Source of the DNA: Mactra quadrangularis
Lineage: Eukaryota; Mollusca; Bivalvia; Venerida; Mactridae
NCBI GenBank assembly: GCA_025267735.1
Contig: CM046301.1
Coordinates: 55,447,872-55,511,871, forward strand
Direction: 5' to 3'
Length of the DNA: 64,000 nt
In this document: positions 19,901 to 34,900 of the stretch, one piece after another
Position numbering within the stretch: the first letter of the stretch is position 1
How the letters are laid out: the number at the start of each line of letters is the position of its first letter
Notes under the pieces: model-generated
Database searches by the model: none
What the model was told of the DNA's origin: nothing
The model's input: only the letters and a program-made list of their open reading frames with translations
Position numbers and translations under genes: made by a program

Positions 19901-22900
19901 GCAGATTTTTCTATTTAGACAAATAATTAAATGACTTAAATTAACACCTTTATAGTAACTACCCTTTTTCTCCGTAAAGAACTTCTTTCTATCGTTAAAC
20001 TGTCGCACGAATTTGACGAAAAACTAGCTATTGTTTACGAACTGAAGATCACGTGACTATGCAACTGTGGTTTGCTCTTGTATAAGGATCCATATTTTTA
20101 AGAAATTGGCGCTTCATCCAAAAAAACTTTAGAAAGCAAAATGATTTAAAGAGTTCATTGTGTGTCTAATGTGTGTTATATCTTTATTGTATCATGGTTA
20201 TGAGACTGTTTTCATGTCTGCTGTGTATAGGGCTTTGAATCGTTGAGCAAGTGGCGATACTCGCCGCATCCCTAGCTGTGAATGAATTTATATTCATATA
20301 GTGGCTTTAAACGCAATCTACTGCGTGCTATGTACTTTGAAACAAGCGAAGTTTAAAATAAGAATTCTTACATGGTTTATCCCTGTATATACTTATAATA
20401 AATAAACAGATACAATATGTGAATGACTAGGTAAATGTTACAGCTTAGAGGTGTTAGATTTACCCAAATTATTTTTATACATTTTTACTACAAATAATAT
20501 AAACAACAAACTCATTGAAATTCATGGTCATGAAATCAAGTCTCGACTAATTTATTCAATATGATCCTATTTCACGGCTATCAGAGAACACAGGGAGGGA
20601 CTTAAGATTAGTGTCTCATTTTTATATAGTGTTTTATTTTGATATTATGTTGCCTTTTTATGTTGGTATAAATTACGTCCATGTCATCTCAGACAGCGAC
20701 TGAATCATATATCAAAAGATCTTACGACAGGAATCGTCTTAAATCCATGTTACAGGAGGTCCTACGATCAAAATGCAATTTCCATGATGTTATATTCAGA
20801 AGTAGCACACAATTCTGTGTAATTCACACCTATTTGGAATTTATAGCTATAATTAAGTATCAGTGATAAAGATTTTATGTATTATTTTTGGTTTACGATC
20901 AGTTTTGTCCTAAGATCTCCTTGAAATATGACCTACTGATACCTATAACATATAAGCAATCTTTGTTCCTATTGTTCGTTTGATATACGTATCCTAAGAC
21001 TTATATTTTACAAAACTCCACTTATAATTCAAAGTAGTTAACAAAATAATGTCTCTGAATGTTTTATGGAGATTTTCATGATTACAATCAGTCAGTCGTT
21101 CAAACATAAACAAAATTGTTGGGTAGGACCATAAGCGACCATGTTGTGCGTACAAAATAACGTGTTTGGGTAAACTTTAAAAATGAGACAATCCATTTCA
21201 GGGGTATGCAGTAATGAAAATAAAACACGTGTAATTCATTTAAATACTTTTTGCATGATGGATACCACCATTTGTTGGTAAGTCATGCTTGTAATGGTAA
21301 AAATCTTTTCCATTACACTAACAACTAAGACACTTGTAAAATATATCACAATTGTTTATTCTATTGTCATCATGGCATCCCTCGTTGTGGATTAGTTCAT
21401 TGTATTGTTATTATAAACAGTGTTTCGTTGTTTTTTGTTCGCACTATAGGTAGGACCACAAACCGCTATTCAGATATATATCAATTTTGATATCATGGCA
21501 TGTTATTGTACTTAAAGTTTTGTACTCGTCTGTTTATGGGGGAAAAAGTAAGTCTACGATTTGGTGATTCAGTTTCAAAGTATTAATTCTTATGAAAACA
21601 AAATTAATTATTCAGTACGTGTGGCTCAGAGGATAAGAATGTTGGTGTTACTCTCTTATTCTAATATACAGTACCCACCAAAAGTTTGTAGACAAATGAA
21701 ATTTACTATAATTTTTGAATTCTGGTGATTATTTATGTAGAATCATCATTTTTATATGTTTAATGATGGTTTTTGATAAAATGAAAACAAATTTCATGAA
21801 TGCAACATTTATATAAGATTCATCGTCTGAATTTCTGAATCCTCCAAGTCCATGTTTATTGTATTTATTTTCCATAACAAAGTTTTTATGTTATTTTTGT
21901 AGTCTCAGTTATAATTATTTTGATAACCAAAAATTAAAGAAAAACTAAAAAGAATTTCAAAATAAATGGTTATCATTTTTTTGTTAAAACTTATGTATAG
22001 TAGGCTTACAAAGTGAAAATGTCTCTAAACTTTTGGTGGGTACTGTAGATAATTATATAATATTAATGAATGTAATTATTCATTTCTCCCTGTTTTTGAA
22101 AGCTTGACTATGATTTTATTAGATTGACAGGCCAAGTTAAAAATTTAACAAAACATATGTACATGTATATTATAATGTTTTTGACTCGAACCCGTGCCGG
22201 ACGCCTACAGGTAGGGCTGCATGTAGCTAGACAATTTATTTAGCTTGCAATTTTATGAATGTCAAATTTTGAAAATGGTTGGGAGAGAATTTTATATTTA
22301 ATTCATATGCTACGTTGCCGGTTTTAATTCGGACAAGAAATTAACAAAAGTCAAGATTTTTTTTATATTTGCGCTTTCCATTCAATATGACGCAAATTCC
22401 TTTGCTATCATTTCCTTTCTGTTACAGAATCAATTCTCATTAAATCACAAAACTGAACTCTATCATTTTCCAGCTAAAGGAATCCGTATTGACCGTTTCC
22501 TTTCGAAACTATTAATTCTAATATCCAATCATATCGTTACAATTAACACCAACATGTGCTACTTTTTAACAGCTTGTTTGCAGGACAAAATCCATTCAAA
22601 AGTTAGACTAAGAATCTTAATGACCCCTGCGTACGAAAATGGACAAAACCTTACTGTTGACCTTTGTTAAATATGCTTATAGGTGAGATCACGGATAGGT
22701 ACATTGCGGTAGCGTTCATAGAATTTAATTTTAATGATATAATGTCAATATGTTCCTAGATTTAGAAGTAATTAGTTTCTGTTCTGTTCTGTTCTGTTCT
22801 GTTCTGTTCTGTTCTGTTCTGTTCTGTTCTGTTCTGTTCTGTTCTGTAACTTTGTCTGTAGTCAGTTTTAACATATCGTAATGACATTAGCTATACATTT

Positions 22901-25900
22901 TATACAAAAGTCACATACATATAACATAATTATATTCAGAGTTTCAAAGGGATCAGCCCACAAGTTCGCACAACTTATTAGTAATTGTTCATATTCATTG
23001 TCAGCTCTAACTTTGTCATCGTATTGCTATAATTGTGCGAAAATGTCATTGTTGTTAATACCTTCATGAAAGAGGAATACATTTATTCATATATTTCTTT
23101 TGAATGTACATCAACCATATAAAACGGAACAGAACATAATAAAACATGTAAAACACAATATATATTATGACACATAAGAGAAAAAGTGTTGTTATTTCCA
23201 TAATGTTTTGACGACGTCATTATGGTTTGTCATTGTTGATAGAGGTAATGGGTTGTCTAATTATCAGTTCTAAAGTAGCGCCGATAAATTGGTGATAACG
23301 AGGTCACGTGACGCACGGTTGTTACCACGTGACTGACAATTGTTGTTGTTGTTCTTGAAGAAATGGGCTATGGGGTTAATGGAACCATCTGTGTACACAC
23401 TTTATTTATTGGTTCATGTTTTCTTACTGGAATTGAGTAATTATCTAGCAGAATTCATTACGAAAATCGCCAGATATTATGTCATTTTGTATTAGCTTTT
23501 TATTAATAGTAAATCCGTGTCATCAGCAAGCTTGTTATCTCATAACAAGCGTCTAGAAAAATCTCTTTGATCTGTCTGCTTTGTTTCTAAGCGTTCATTC
23601 ATTACAAGAAAGTGGCAAAAGATTAAGACAATGTTAGTAGATCTAAGCAATTCACCTGTTTAGTGTTTGACAGAAAACCCTCAATAAAGATAACATTTCA
23701 AAGGATAGAAGTAAAAAATAAATCAAAAAGTAAAAGCTAGTAAAGATTGGAGAGATCGTTAAAACAATTGTTACGTGGTGTGGTCTGTAAGTAAGTATTG
23801 CAGGTGAAATGAGAAAATGATTCGATTAGAGTGAACACTGTTCTGTTTATAACACTAAACACTTTACATCCTACCATCATCAAAGAGAAATTCCTAAGTT
23901 TATTTTATCTATGTATACTTTGTTGGTTTACTTCAACCTAAAGGTCTTGTACTTAATGGTGTCAGTGTTGTTGTTGTTTGTTATAAGCTGGTGGTCGAAT
24001 ATGGAAATGTTTTTTATGTTTACGCTGAGCTTACTAATATAGGGGTGCTAGTTTTAATATCCTGTGAAAATCTGTTGAATATATCAAATCATTTCTGTTT
24101 CCGAACTATGTTGTGATTAATATGATTGTGGTTTGATTGTTACCTCACTTTGTATATGCCGTACATGTGTATGCATTATGCAAATGGGATTAAAACTCTA
24201 ACATGGATGGGTAAGGTTAAACTATTGGTTCTGGGTGTCTATAATCTGTTTGTCTATCAGTGCAAATCTTTAACTCGCTCGACTACGTCAGTACCAACTG
24301 TGCGAGCTTAAATTTGTCTCTATGCCCAGTATGGGTGAGTTTGTTCAACTGTCAGTGGTGCATACATTAAAAATGCAGATCAAAATATTCGATTATAGAT
24401 GGTAAGTCATAAAATACTGTGGCGAGTATCTAAGTCAGCGGGGTTAATGTGTGCGTATTGACAGTTGAATAAAAAGTATCAATACATTTATATAATAAAA
24501 AATCAGTAATCTAAGAAATTCAGTTTTCATTTACCGTTTCATTTAAATTATAACTGCATTATTTGATACAAATGGTATATTTTCCATTGACAAATGATAA
24601 TTATATATTATATCACCAACTCATGACAGAACGAATTACAAAGCGATCCGCAGCTCATATGTGATTTAGATACAGTGTAATAGCAAATTATAATTTAAAC
24701 AAAACAAACGGACAAAGAGTTATGTGATTGAAAATGGATTTTTTACTTTAAATAATAGGTTGTAAATAGCAGTTTATTGAACATAAACTTATAAATAATC
24801 ATATCATAAGATCAAATTCATCAAAACACATGTGAAACATGACAACACACAATTGTAACCTCATGAGATAATATTTAAAAACACATGAGAAAACATGAAA
24901 AACTCATGATAAAAACAAACGTAATCACATGCGAAAACATACAATAACACATGCGAATAGAAAACACACAAAAAAACTTGCGAGAACATTTGAATACGCA
25001 TGAGAAAATACATAAGAAAACATACAAAATCACATGAGAAAACATGAAACTATAGTTCGAACAAAAAACACAACACTGTTTATAATAACAACAGAATAAA
25101 CTAATCCACGACGAGGGACGCTCAGGATGACAATAACATAAACATGTGCTATGTTTTACGATTGTCTTAGTTGTAAGTGTAATGGAAAAGATTTTTACCA
25201 TTACAAGCATGATTTACTAAGAAATGGTGGTATCCATCATGTTAATTTTGTTAAAATGAATTACACACATTTTATTATCATTACTGTCTACCCCTGAAAT
25301 GGATTGTCTCATTTCTAATATTTACCCAAACACGTTTTGGGTTTTTTTGTACGCACTATACAAGCGGAAACAAATTAGACACATTAATAACAAGACGTTG
25401 ACACACTAGAGGCCAAAAAGCATAACTTGATTTGAACATAGTTCATCCAGCATTTTACAACAGACCGAGAAAAATAGTTCGATATTTAACCGACTTGAAA
25501 AGCTTTGTCATTGTTCATGTTAAAATGACACGACAGAAATGAAGGCGTAAATTCCTAAGGATCAGACATTAGTCGATACAGAACAATATCTTTATTTATT
25601 AAAATTCAATCACATAAATCCTATACTTGAAACATAATACAATGATAAACAAACATCAAAAGCAGACGACACTGGACTTAATATGGTTTTAAGAGACTCT
25701 TCATTTCGGAGATCAGAAAATAAAATAAATGAATATTTCTACGTAATAATACAGAAATTCCGACCACAATTCTGTTTGAATAATTCAAACTGGACATTCT
25801 TGGGTATTAATTTTATGGAAAAAATAGAAAATTCCTTATTTCAATTTGTTATTAGTTATTCTGAATTCTTCAAATAATAAATAGCAAGACAATGTGATTA

Positions 25901-28900
25901 TTTGTAATTTCATTGGAATGTACGGCGTTGATAGAACTGTAAGGCTTTCTACAGTCAAATCTGAGCTACCTTCCAAAGTGGATTTACGATATTACACGTA
26001 AGGAACCGTTGTGTTCCATATTCTAAAGCCCCAGTCCCATAAAATCGTGGCTTGTTTCGGACCCGTACAGCAAACAGTCGAGGCCGTGGGAAGCCTTGCG
26101 TATTAAGGTGACGGTACGCACATGGCACAAAACAACACATTCGTGCGGAGCCGTTGCTGGAAGATATGCAAGTTAAATCCATACTCGGCCACGACTGTGT
26201 TCACGATTTCACTTTGAAACTGATACGTGTATCTATGGCTCATCTCACGGACCCTGGTAAAAACATAACAGTTCGTACGGGTACGCAAGATTTCGTACGA
26301 GTTCTTGCGGAGCTTGGTCGTACGGCGCCCGTACGGTACCCTCACGGCTATTTTTATGTTTATGGGACTGTAGCATTACATGTTCTTTTAACCCACTACC
26401 GTAAGCTTCAATTTGACTATTGTATTCGGGATGTAGTTTTTGTAATAAATCTTGATTGGTGTTGGTGTTAATACAGAGGAGTTCAAAATTTCATTATTAA
26501 GTACAAAAACAAAAGAAAAAAGTGTTAGGTACCACGCTTGTTTGTACATAATGCATTCGTACTGGGAGCTGAGTATCTCCAGTTAAGATTCGATTAGATA
26601 CTGGACACGATACAGTTGTTGCGATACGATATGTATCACAATACATGTAAAAAGATATGACTTTCAAAATTATAATCAAATAAATTACACTTATATGAGT
26701 TGAAATCATAGGGATTCATGAGACAAGCTTAATTCATTACCCTGCCTCCCCCCCCCCCCCCCCTGAGAGAGAATATTACTTATTAAAAATGAATGATTTT
26801 CAAAGTATTAAAACTTTACTCATTCTGTTTGTCTACAATCATCATTTAAATGCTCTATTTAAAACATGAGTCTTCAATCTACGAATGTTTTGGAAAAAAA
26901 ATTCATTTGATTTCTATTCTGATCATTTGTATCGCGATTTTAATATCGGATTTTCGGTTACGATATGACAGAACAAAATAGGATTTTTTACACGACACCT
27001 AACATACGGTTTTGCAATATATTGGTCCAACGATGCAGCTCTAATCCTTACGGAGCTGACTAACCTTCTTTCAAAAGCAATATTTTATAAATGAGACTTT
27101 TGTGTAACTGTAACGATTGAATAAACCAGAGGAAAACGCAGTCGAGATGCAACTTACCCTAAAGCTTAGACATTGCTTCGAAAAACTTATATTTTAAGCA
27201 GACAGTCAACTGTGTTGTGTAGGTTTTTATTAGATTGACTAGACTTGCTCTCAAGGATCTTACGATAAAACTCATCGTAAGTCTAAAGCCAGACACATTA
27301 ATAACACGGCCAATATTTAGCCAATCAATTCCAAATACAATGTACTATTGAATAAGGGACCTTAGTCAGTTATTTCCCCTTGTATACTCTTCAACTAGGT
27401 AGGTCCAATTAGTTGGATTACTCGGATTTTACTCTTATTTTTTAATGTCTATTTGCCAAAATTAATCTTAAATAACTTTTTTTGTTAATCATTTAATTTG
27501 TTTGAAATTCAAGCTAAGTATTTCTAGGGTGAAGAACTATCTAAATGGCATCACTTCTGCTAATATCTTAATTAACAAGAAAGATATTCAATGAAATATT
27601 TTGTTATCCTTACATAGGAATTCAATGATAAAATCAGAGGATTCCAACTGGAAGGACCTACTTACCAATTGGATTGCTTCAGATTTTATCAGGGAAAGAT
27701 AACTGACTAAAGTCTCTAATTATGTAACATAACGTATACCTTTCAAATATCATTATCATAGTTATGTTTACATGTATTATTCTTCCGACTTTGAGCTGCA
27801 AAATCTATGAAATTTACGATAACTTTTATCGTAATTATTTTAGTGAAAAGGTGCACAGCAGTACCAAAATCGGTAACTCACATTTTGACTACAGTGTTAT
27901 TTAAATTCGTTGATCAAATTTATACAGTGTCCTGGTGTTTACATTAAAGTTTACTGTAATCTTTATAATGAGCCTTAAATATTTAAGGTGACGCGAGTAG
28001 GGGATTTAATCATCGATCTTTTCATAAGACCTGATTTCTGCATTATCATGATAATAATATAAACATGTAAAGTTATGTCATATGATGCGTACTTCTGCTT
28101 TCATTGAGTGGGAGTGCTGACGAATTATGCCCCAAAGAGCGTGCGTGCGTGGTCGAGTGGGAAAGACGTTTGACTAGTAATCAGTGGCTAGCCAGATCTG
28201 CGTTGGTTCCAATCACATAAAAAAAAACAGCCTCATCGTTTCATTGAGCTAAATGTTCTATCCTTACAAATCATTACTGATTCAGAGGGACCTGAAAGCA
28301 AACACAGTAGTGATTAATCTAAATGGTAATAACTTGTAATAACACTAATTAGTATGATATATCGGCCAGTATAGTAATGACCAGATTGTTGCCTTAATTC
28401 TTATACGTTACAATGTTGTATGATTATATCTAGGCTAGTTGTCGATAGGGCTGTCACGATACGCCAGGAGCGTATCGTGGTATATTGCGATGCGCTAGAA
28501 CCGTACCGCGATTCGTACCACGATATATTGCTTTGCAAACCAAAGACACGGCTGCATAATACTTTTATTTTAAAGAACTGTTCAGTATAGTAGTATGCTA
28601 TAGGATTTTGTAAGGAAAGTGCCTGTAGCAGACTGGTCTGAAAAAAAACTGGGCATTTTAGAGTAATGAGGACATTCCGATCGTGCCCAAATTCTTTGAA
28701 CTTAGGCTTTCATCAAATGAACCATGGAAAACTAACGGTTCGCTTTTATTCATTTGGCAAAGGGATCAATTTTTCAATGAAAATAGAACATATCGCTAAA
28801 TACCGGTACATTAAATTCGTAGTGCAGTACGTATTGCCGCAGCTGCATATCGCAATATATCGGTACACCGGTATATTGCCTAGTTATCGACGTCCCTTAT

Positions 28901-31900
28901 GATCTCTGGCACCAGAGTCCATAACTTATTATCGTAAAATAATGCGTACGTTCCTATATGTATAGTTCCCCGTGTATACATGTACACCACCTTATGTATA
29001 TTTTAATAAAAGTATAGTTATAACTTGTATACGATAATGTATATACAAGACCGATTTTAATTGCGTTCGTTGATAAATATTATTATTGAACTATATGTGT
29101 GCGTATTTAACAAGTTTAAGGACTCTGGTGCCAGTGCTTATGATAAATATTTAATTTAGAGAACAAACACTTTTATTTGAAAACATGACGTTTAGTTTTT
29201 ACTTCCGGTCAAATTATTTTTACTCTATATTTCAGTTGGGAAATTCTTCCACAAACTCAGGCAGCAAATTTATTCCATTTCATTCATCAACAGACGACAA
29301 TCATACTGATACTCCATATCAACCTAATATTATTGTTCCCTCACACCGGAAACAGACGAAGAAGCGGCGCAAGAAAGGGCGCAACCGGAAGCGGAAACAT
29401 CGTAAAAACCGGAAGTCAACTTACAGTAGTTTAGAGGACTATTTAAATCTTACAGTCGAACCTAGAAAAAATAGAAATGCTAAGACACCGTGTTCCGATT
29501 GTAAAATACGTAAAAGAAAAGGACGAAAAGAACAATATTCTGGGAGAATAAAGCCGTCTGTATTAAGGAAAATTTTAGAAAAAGTTGCAGACGAGACTTT
29601 GTCCGGAGCACGTACGGGTGATGGCACTATACATAGTCTGTTTAAAAACGAGCCGGTTCATGAAAAAACTCGTCTAGGGCCGGATGATACGGGTTGGAGT
29701 TATGATCAACATTGGGTCAGAGTAGGTGGTGAGAATACTATATCCTCAGATAATGCAGTATACGGGTCAAAAGGTAAGCCCTTTTTTGTGATATTTGATA
29801 TTGCATTTTTATGGTCTAAGTTTCATGCGGATGCACGTTCACCGACTTTCGGCTATTACCCCTGGTCATCTTTTAATCTCTGTAAGGAATCTTTTTAGTC
29901 CACTTAATACAGCCGACACATTGGGACAACAGAGTTATGCCACTCTAGCAGGTAACCATTTTACCTGTGTGAAGTGAAGCAATCTCAGGTAAATTTCTTG
30001 CTCAAGGAAATTAGCATTTCCCATGGTGAGTCTCGAACCTGGGACCTCTCGATCTCTAAGCGTGTGTCATACCTTTTTCTTACTCTCAATGAAAGTTTTA
30101 ATTAGTTGAGTCACTCGGATTTTATCTAATGATTTCCTACTTACTATACATTCCATCTTATTTATTTTTAAAACTTAATTCTCATGTTTTTACAGAATCC
30201 TTTTTTCGAAATATAGTTTTTGTTCAAAAACATACATCTTATTTTACCAAGAAGAAACCTTTTCAGATATTTTACTTAAAATGCATTTTTTTAAATCAAT
30301 GATTATGATGCAAAACTGAGGATTTCAACGTGTAATATTTATTTGTTGTTTAGTGTCACCCAAGAACTTATCAGGGCATTGTTATGAAGGTATTTCCTAA
30401 TTGTGTTAGCCTACCAAATTATGACTTATGTTTGAAACTACTATATTTTTATGTATGTTATAACCTGAGCCCTATAAGATTTTCATAATAAGTTTTGATT
30501 GTATTATTGTAAGGGTCCGATCTTTGAAAATTTAGAATTGTTAAATACACATTTTAACAAGAAATTTGTATAGTAATGTGATTCTTAAAAGTGTTTGCGC
30601 ACATTGAGTCAAAGACAGTTTAAATGTAATAATAATAGCGTAATAATATTCTGACAATAATAACATATGTAATAGTGATTTTTAGAGCTGTCATCGATTC
30701 CATAGATATCGCTGTATCGTCGATATTTATTTTCCGATCAATAATCGAAATATCGATAATAAAGCCTATATAGGTCAAAATTGTGAGACGAACCTTCTAT
30801 CGTAAGCTGAAACAGGTGCGCTAGCATAATATGAACTTGATAGGTCTAAAACATTGACGGTACCCCCATTGAGGAAATAGCTCTAGTCCATAGAAGGTAT
30901 AATATTCCTGACAAATATACATCTTTTATGAGTTTATGACAACATAAATGGTCTGTATAGTACTGCAGTGAAGGTATCGATATATATCTGCGTATCGTCG
31001 ATATTTATTTCTCGATATATCGGTATTATAATCATACGCTTCGAGCCCAATCAATGACAGCTCTAACGGTAAGTGACAACATTCATAACAATTGAAATGT
31101 TTTACAAGAGGCAATATATGAGATGTTTTATTCACCCTACTATCATCCAAACAAATTCCTGTCTTAGCTCCTTGATGCTGCTTGTTCTTAGATCTTAAAT
31201 AGCAACCTTTCTAAAAAATCTCAAAATTAAAGTGAACTCATTTCAGGGGCGGATCCAGGATTTTTTCTAGGGGGGGGGGGGGGGGGTCCGAAATTTTCTA
31301 AGGGGGTCCGAACTTTTCGAGGGGGGTCCGAACCTCGAACCACAATAATGTTAAGCACCGCGAAAAATTGCTTCATACTACTTAAAAATGACTTACAAGA
31401 AAGAAGAACACTAATGGACAAGTTCATTTTCCACATTCTAGGGGGGGTCGGACCCCCCTAACCCCCCTTCCGCTGGATCCGCCCATGAATTTGGAACCAA
31501 TCAAACAATGTTCGGAGAATGGCAATCTCTGTGCACATTGACATACAACAGTATAGGAGGTATATCCAATGCGCAAAAACTATTCTTTTACCCAGAAGTT
31601 ATCCGGATTCTCGATACAAGCTCGACCAACCCGGATAACCTCTGGGAACAAGAATGGCAAAAGTCTACCTAATTAACCTACGGCATTGATGATTTAGTGC
31701 AATTTAAAAAAAAAAGATATTTTATATTTCTGACAAGCTACGAGAATAGGTCAATTTGCTTTTAAAATATTAAGAATTCATTTTCTAGACACAGTTGTTG
31801 TTACAAATACTAATTCATTTTAGCTCGATTATGAAACAAGTTCTTACAATTTATATTAATCACCTTCGAGTCAGCTTCCTGGTCCCCCAATACTGAGCAA

Positions 31901-34900
31901 GTAGGATAAAATTTCATAAACTTTCAAGGAAACAACCGGGTAGGTTTTGGATGGGATTCGAACCAACGCGAAGCTGGCTATCGAACGAGTCCAATGATTA
32001 CCAGTCCAACGTCGTAACCGCTCGGCCACGCCCCTCTAGACACAATTACAGATACTGTCAGATACATTTTGTTGTATTTCAAAATACCGTAAACCAAGTC
32101 TATGACCGAGTAGCTTAAAACTAGCGTTTTCTTTTAACCTCGACAAAAACACAACCGATAAACAACATTCGTGAGTAAAAAAAGCAATTTCATGCAACCT
32201 CTGTACAGTATTGTTGTTATTTTACTAAAAATAAACGATTTGTTACCCTTCACGTGTTATATGTAATTGCCAAACATCAGGTACCTGTTACCATACGCTC
32301 GGCTTCTGGTTAAAGTTTGTGACGGACTATTACACTTTAAAACTATTATGATATTGCTGTTATTATGAATCGTTTTGATATTTTCAATTATATCATTTAG
32401 AACTTTGATCGTGATGCCAGCACTTCCTGATATGTTGTAAGATATACTCTGACCTCCCAACTTCTTACAGTCGCCTGTTTTTTCTTCATCTTCGCAAAAG
32501 CCTAAGTTTTTTATATTGCTATCTAATGCAGAATAGTGATTGAAATCTATAAAAAATAAAACAAGCGGAACATTAATGATCCTGCACTAACGAACAGATG
32601 GTGATATGAATTGTTTGACTTTCACGTGCAATGTATTGTAACAAAAACAAACCAGCAATTTACATTCTTAACCATGCCTGCAATTCATTGTACTATCATA
32701 TACAATCAGGTCAGAGTTGGATTTCTGATTAAGATAATCTTTTTCTATCAAATTTAACTAGAAAACCTGTTTTAGACGCTGCACGCTCTTTACCGGAAAT
32801 GATCGTTAGCGTTCGCTCGTGAAATCCAGAAACGAGACTCAATAAACCAGTTTATGTATCATGATACATGCCTCTCTCATGTAAGTGTGTCAATCAATCA
32901 ACGCGGAAGCAACAAATCAACAAATTACCCAGAATCCCAAGTGTGTCAGTCAGCACGTGACTCGAGGAAATCTTGATCTCTTATTACAAAACTATATCAA
33001 TGTTTACATTTCAAGACACACCTCAGAAATGAAAGAAAACGATCAAATGTTTTTCAAGATCTGTATCACCAGTTAGAGTTGAAAGACTTGCTCTGGTATT
33101 GTAATTGATTGGCAGAAATTTCGTTCCTGATTTACTTTTATGAAAAGTGATACCCTGTAATAAAGGATGACACTGTTTGTATCTCTGTGGCCACAAAACT
33201 CAGGCTTACGTCACACTTTCTAGTCATATGGTAAAATATTCAAATCTTATTCAAAACCACATGATTTTCTTATGCTTTGTAAATGATACACAAGTACAAA
33301 ATCTCAGCTCCAACCATGGCGGTGGGGTGATGTTGATTGATTGAATTTTATATTAGTCTTTATTTTTTTATTATTTCAAAAATGTGTGCTCTGACCTTAG
33401 GTGCATGCTTGGGTCTACAATTGTTACAAAAGATGTTTGAATTACTCCGGATCGCTTCCATGTGATTCCATATTCTGGCCTATGTTTATAAATGCATTGT
33501 ACAGTACAACCTCTTTTGAACAACACCTGGGATTGGGAGGGACTAAAAAGTATCGCGGTTCAAGCGTTGTTGCTCTACAGAGGTTAAATTCAAATAAAGT
33601 TACACCTTTGGGAAATATCAATAGCTGTGTTGTGCTGAGGATTTGTTCTGAAGATGGCTGTTCTGTAGATGTTATACTGTACTGCACATAGATCAAGACC
33701 TCTTAATTTCTTAAAAAATAATGGTACACCAATTTGCAACGCTTAACGAGAAGACTATAGTTTGTTTATTCCACCTTAAATTATCGTTACATTGCCTGTA
33801 ACTCGCAGAAGTTTGAAATTCTGATTTTACTTCTGCATCATATATGAACGACACGTATACCGACTAGATAATAATATTTTTTAATGCCAAGAATAAAGAC
33901 TTTGTGTGGAGAACACACACAGACATTGACCATTTTTTTCTTTCAACCTACTTGTACTATAAATGCGTTCAATTGAACATCCAGTCTTCGAATTCAGCCA
34001 GTGGTCCGTGGACCCAGTCCACCCAGTCGCCTCGGGTCTAGTGGCTTTTAGAATCTGAATGATCCGATGGTCCACCGAGTTTTTTAGCCACCAATTTCCT
34101 AATTCAATTAAAATCATATTATTGGTAAGAAATTTCACGTAGGAACAGAAACACTGCAATAAATTGGTTTTGTTCAGATTTGTTTTTCGCATGCATATTA
34201 ACTACATTGTTTATTCAATTTTACAAAGTTTTGCTTAACTATTAAAATATAGAGCATATTAATTATAACTAACAACTTAGATTGTTTTGGTCCAGTAAAC
34301 TTTCTTCCGGTCAAGTAGAAAAAAAACATTTTGCAGGACATAATGTAGAGTGCTAATGAAAGTTTGTCGTGAAGACTGGATAATGTTAAATATTATTGTC
34401 ATTGACTGTTTTGTTGTTATTGCGATAAAGCCTTAAAAGCATTAAAGATGGATTCCTAGAAAACTCAGACATTTTGTATCAAACAAGCTAAAGAACATTG
34501 TTTACCGTCTGCTTGTCGAACCCCTGTCCACCCCCATTGCAAATACTGTTTTTGAACATGTTGGTTGTATTCTATACATTGTTTCAGACGATATATTTTC
34601 CGACAGAAGTAAAACACCGTGGTCACCATGGTCGTCATGCAGTACATCATGTGGCGCTGGGCAACAAGAGCGCATGCGCAAATGTGGAACAGCATGTACG
34701 GAAGTTGAATCCATGGTTTGCGTGAATCCACAGTGTGAAGGTTAGACTTCTATGTTCACACAATTCTAATACTGTAGATTAGCTAGGTTGCGGTGTGTTT
34801 TCCTTTACTAAAACTTTCACAATCATGTTATTTTACTTTAAATGCATCGATGTTATTACAATGAATTAATGGTTATTACAATGCATCGATGGTTATTACA

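Larger units (their letters stand above)
16912..29235 (+). other. Isthmin intron 1 (12.3 kb), mobile-element rich
   Basis: Starts GTTGGT and ends TTTCAG. It holds the CTTACGAT-type MITEs at ~17.09 and ~27.24 kb, GAACA and TTCTG microsatellites, hAT-type elements at 19405 and 20228, a mariner-type MITE at 21669, an inverted repeat pair at 21.1/25.1 kb, a putative element at 26031, a SINE at 28138 and a further hAT-like element at 28446. I see no other coding exon in it. Confidence 0.8.
29774..34587 (+). other. Isthmin intron 2 (4.8 kb)
   Basis: Holds a family C SINE fragment, a TAGAGCTGTCA element at 30683, a hAT MITE at 31244, a hairpin at 31582-31656 and a SINE at ~31.8-32.0 kb. There is possibly also a small ACAGTACAACCTCT element near 33497-33686. 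No other coding exon seen. Confidence 0.75.

Noticed and set aside
24875..25210. 111-codon Cys/Phe-rich frame on the minus strand
   Set aside because: It overlaps a degenerate ACATGAGAAAAC repeat and the reverse copy of a dispersed repeat; no domain or splice context.
26154..26471. 105-codon frame and overlapping minus-strand frames
   Set aside because: They arise from a CGTAC-rich palindromic TIR element; open in several frames by symmetry.
28436..28890. 10 bp duplication TAGTTGTCGA / TAGTTATCGA as the target duplication of the element at 28446
   Set aside because: It would place the right border inside the element's mirrored sequence; the TAGGG / CCCTTA ends fit better, so the match is probably chance.
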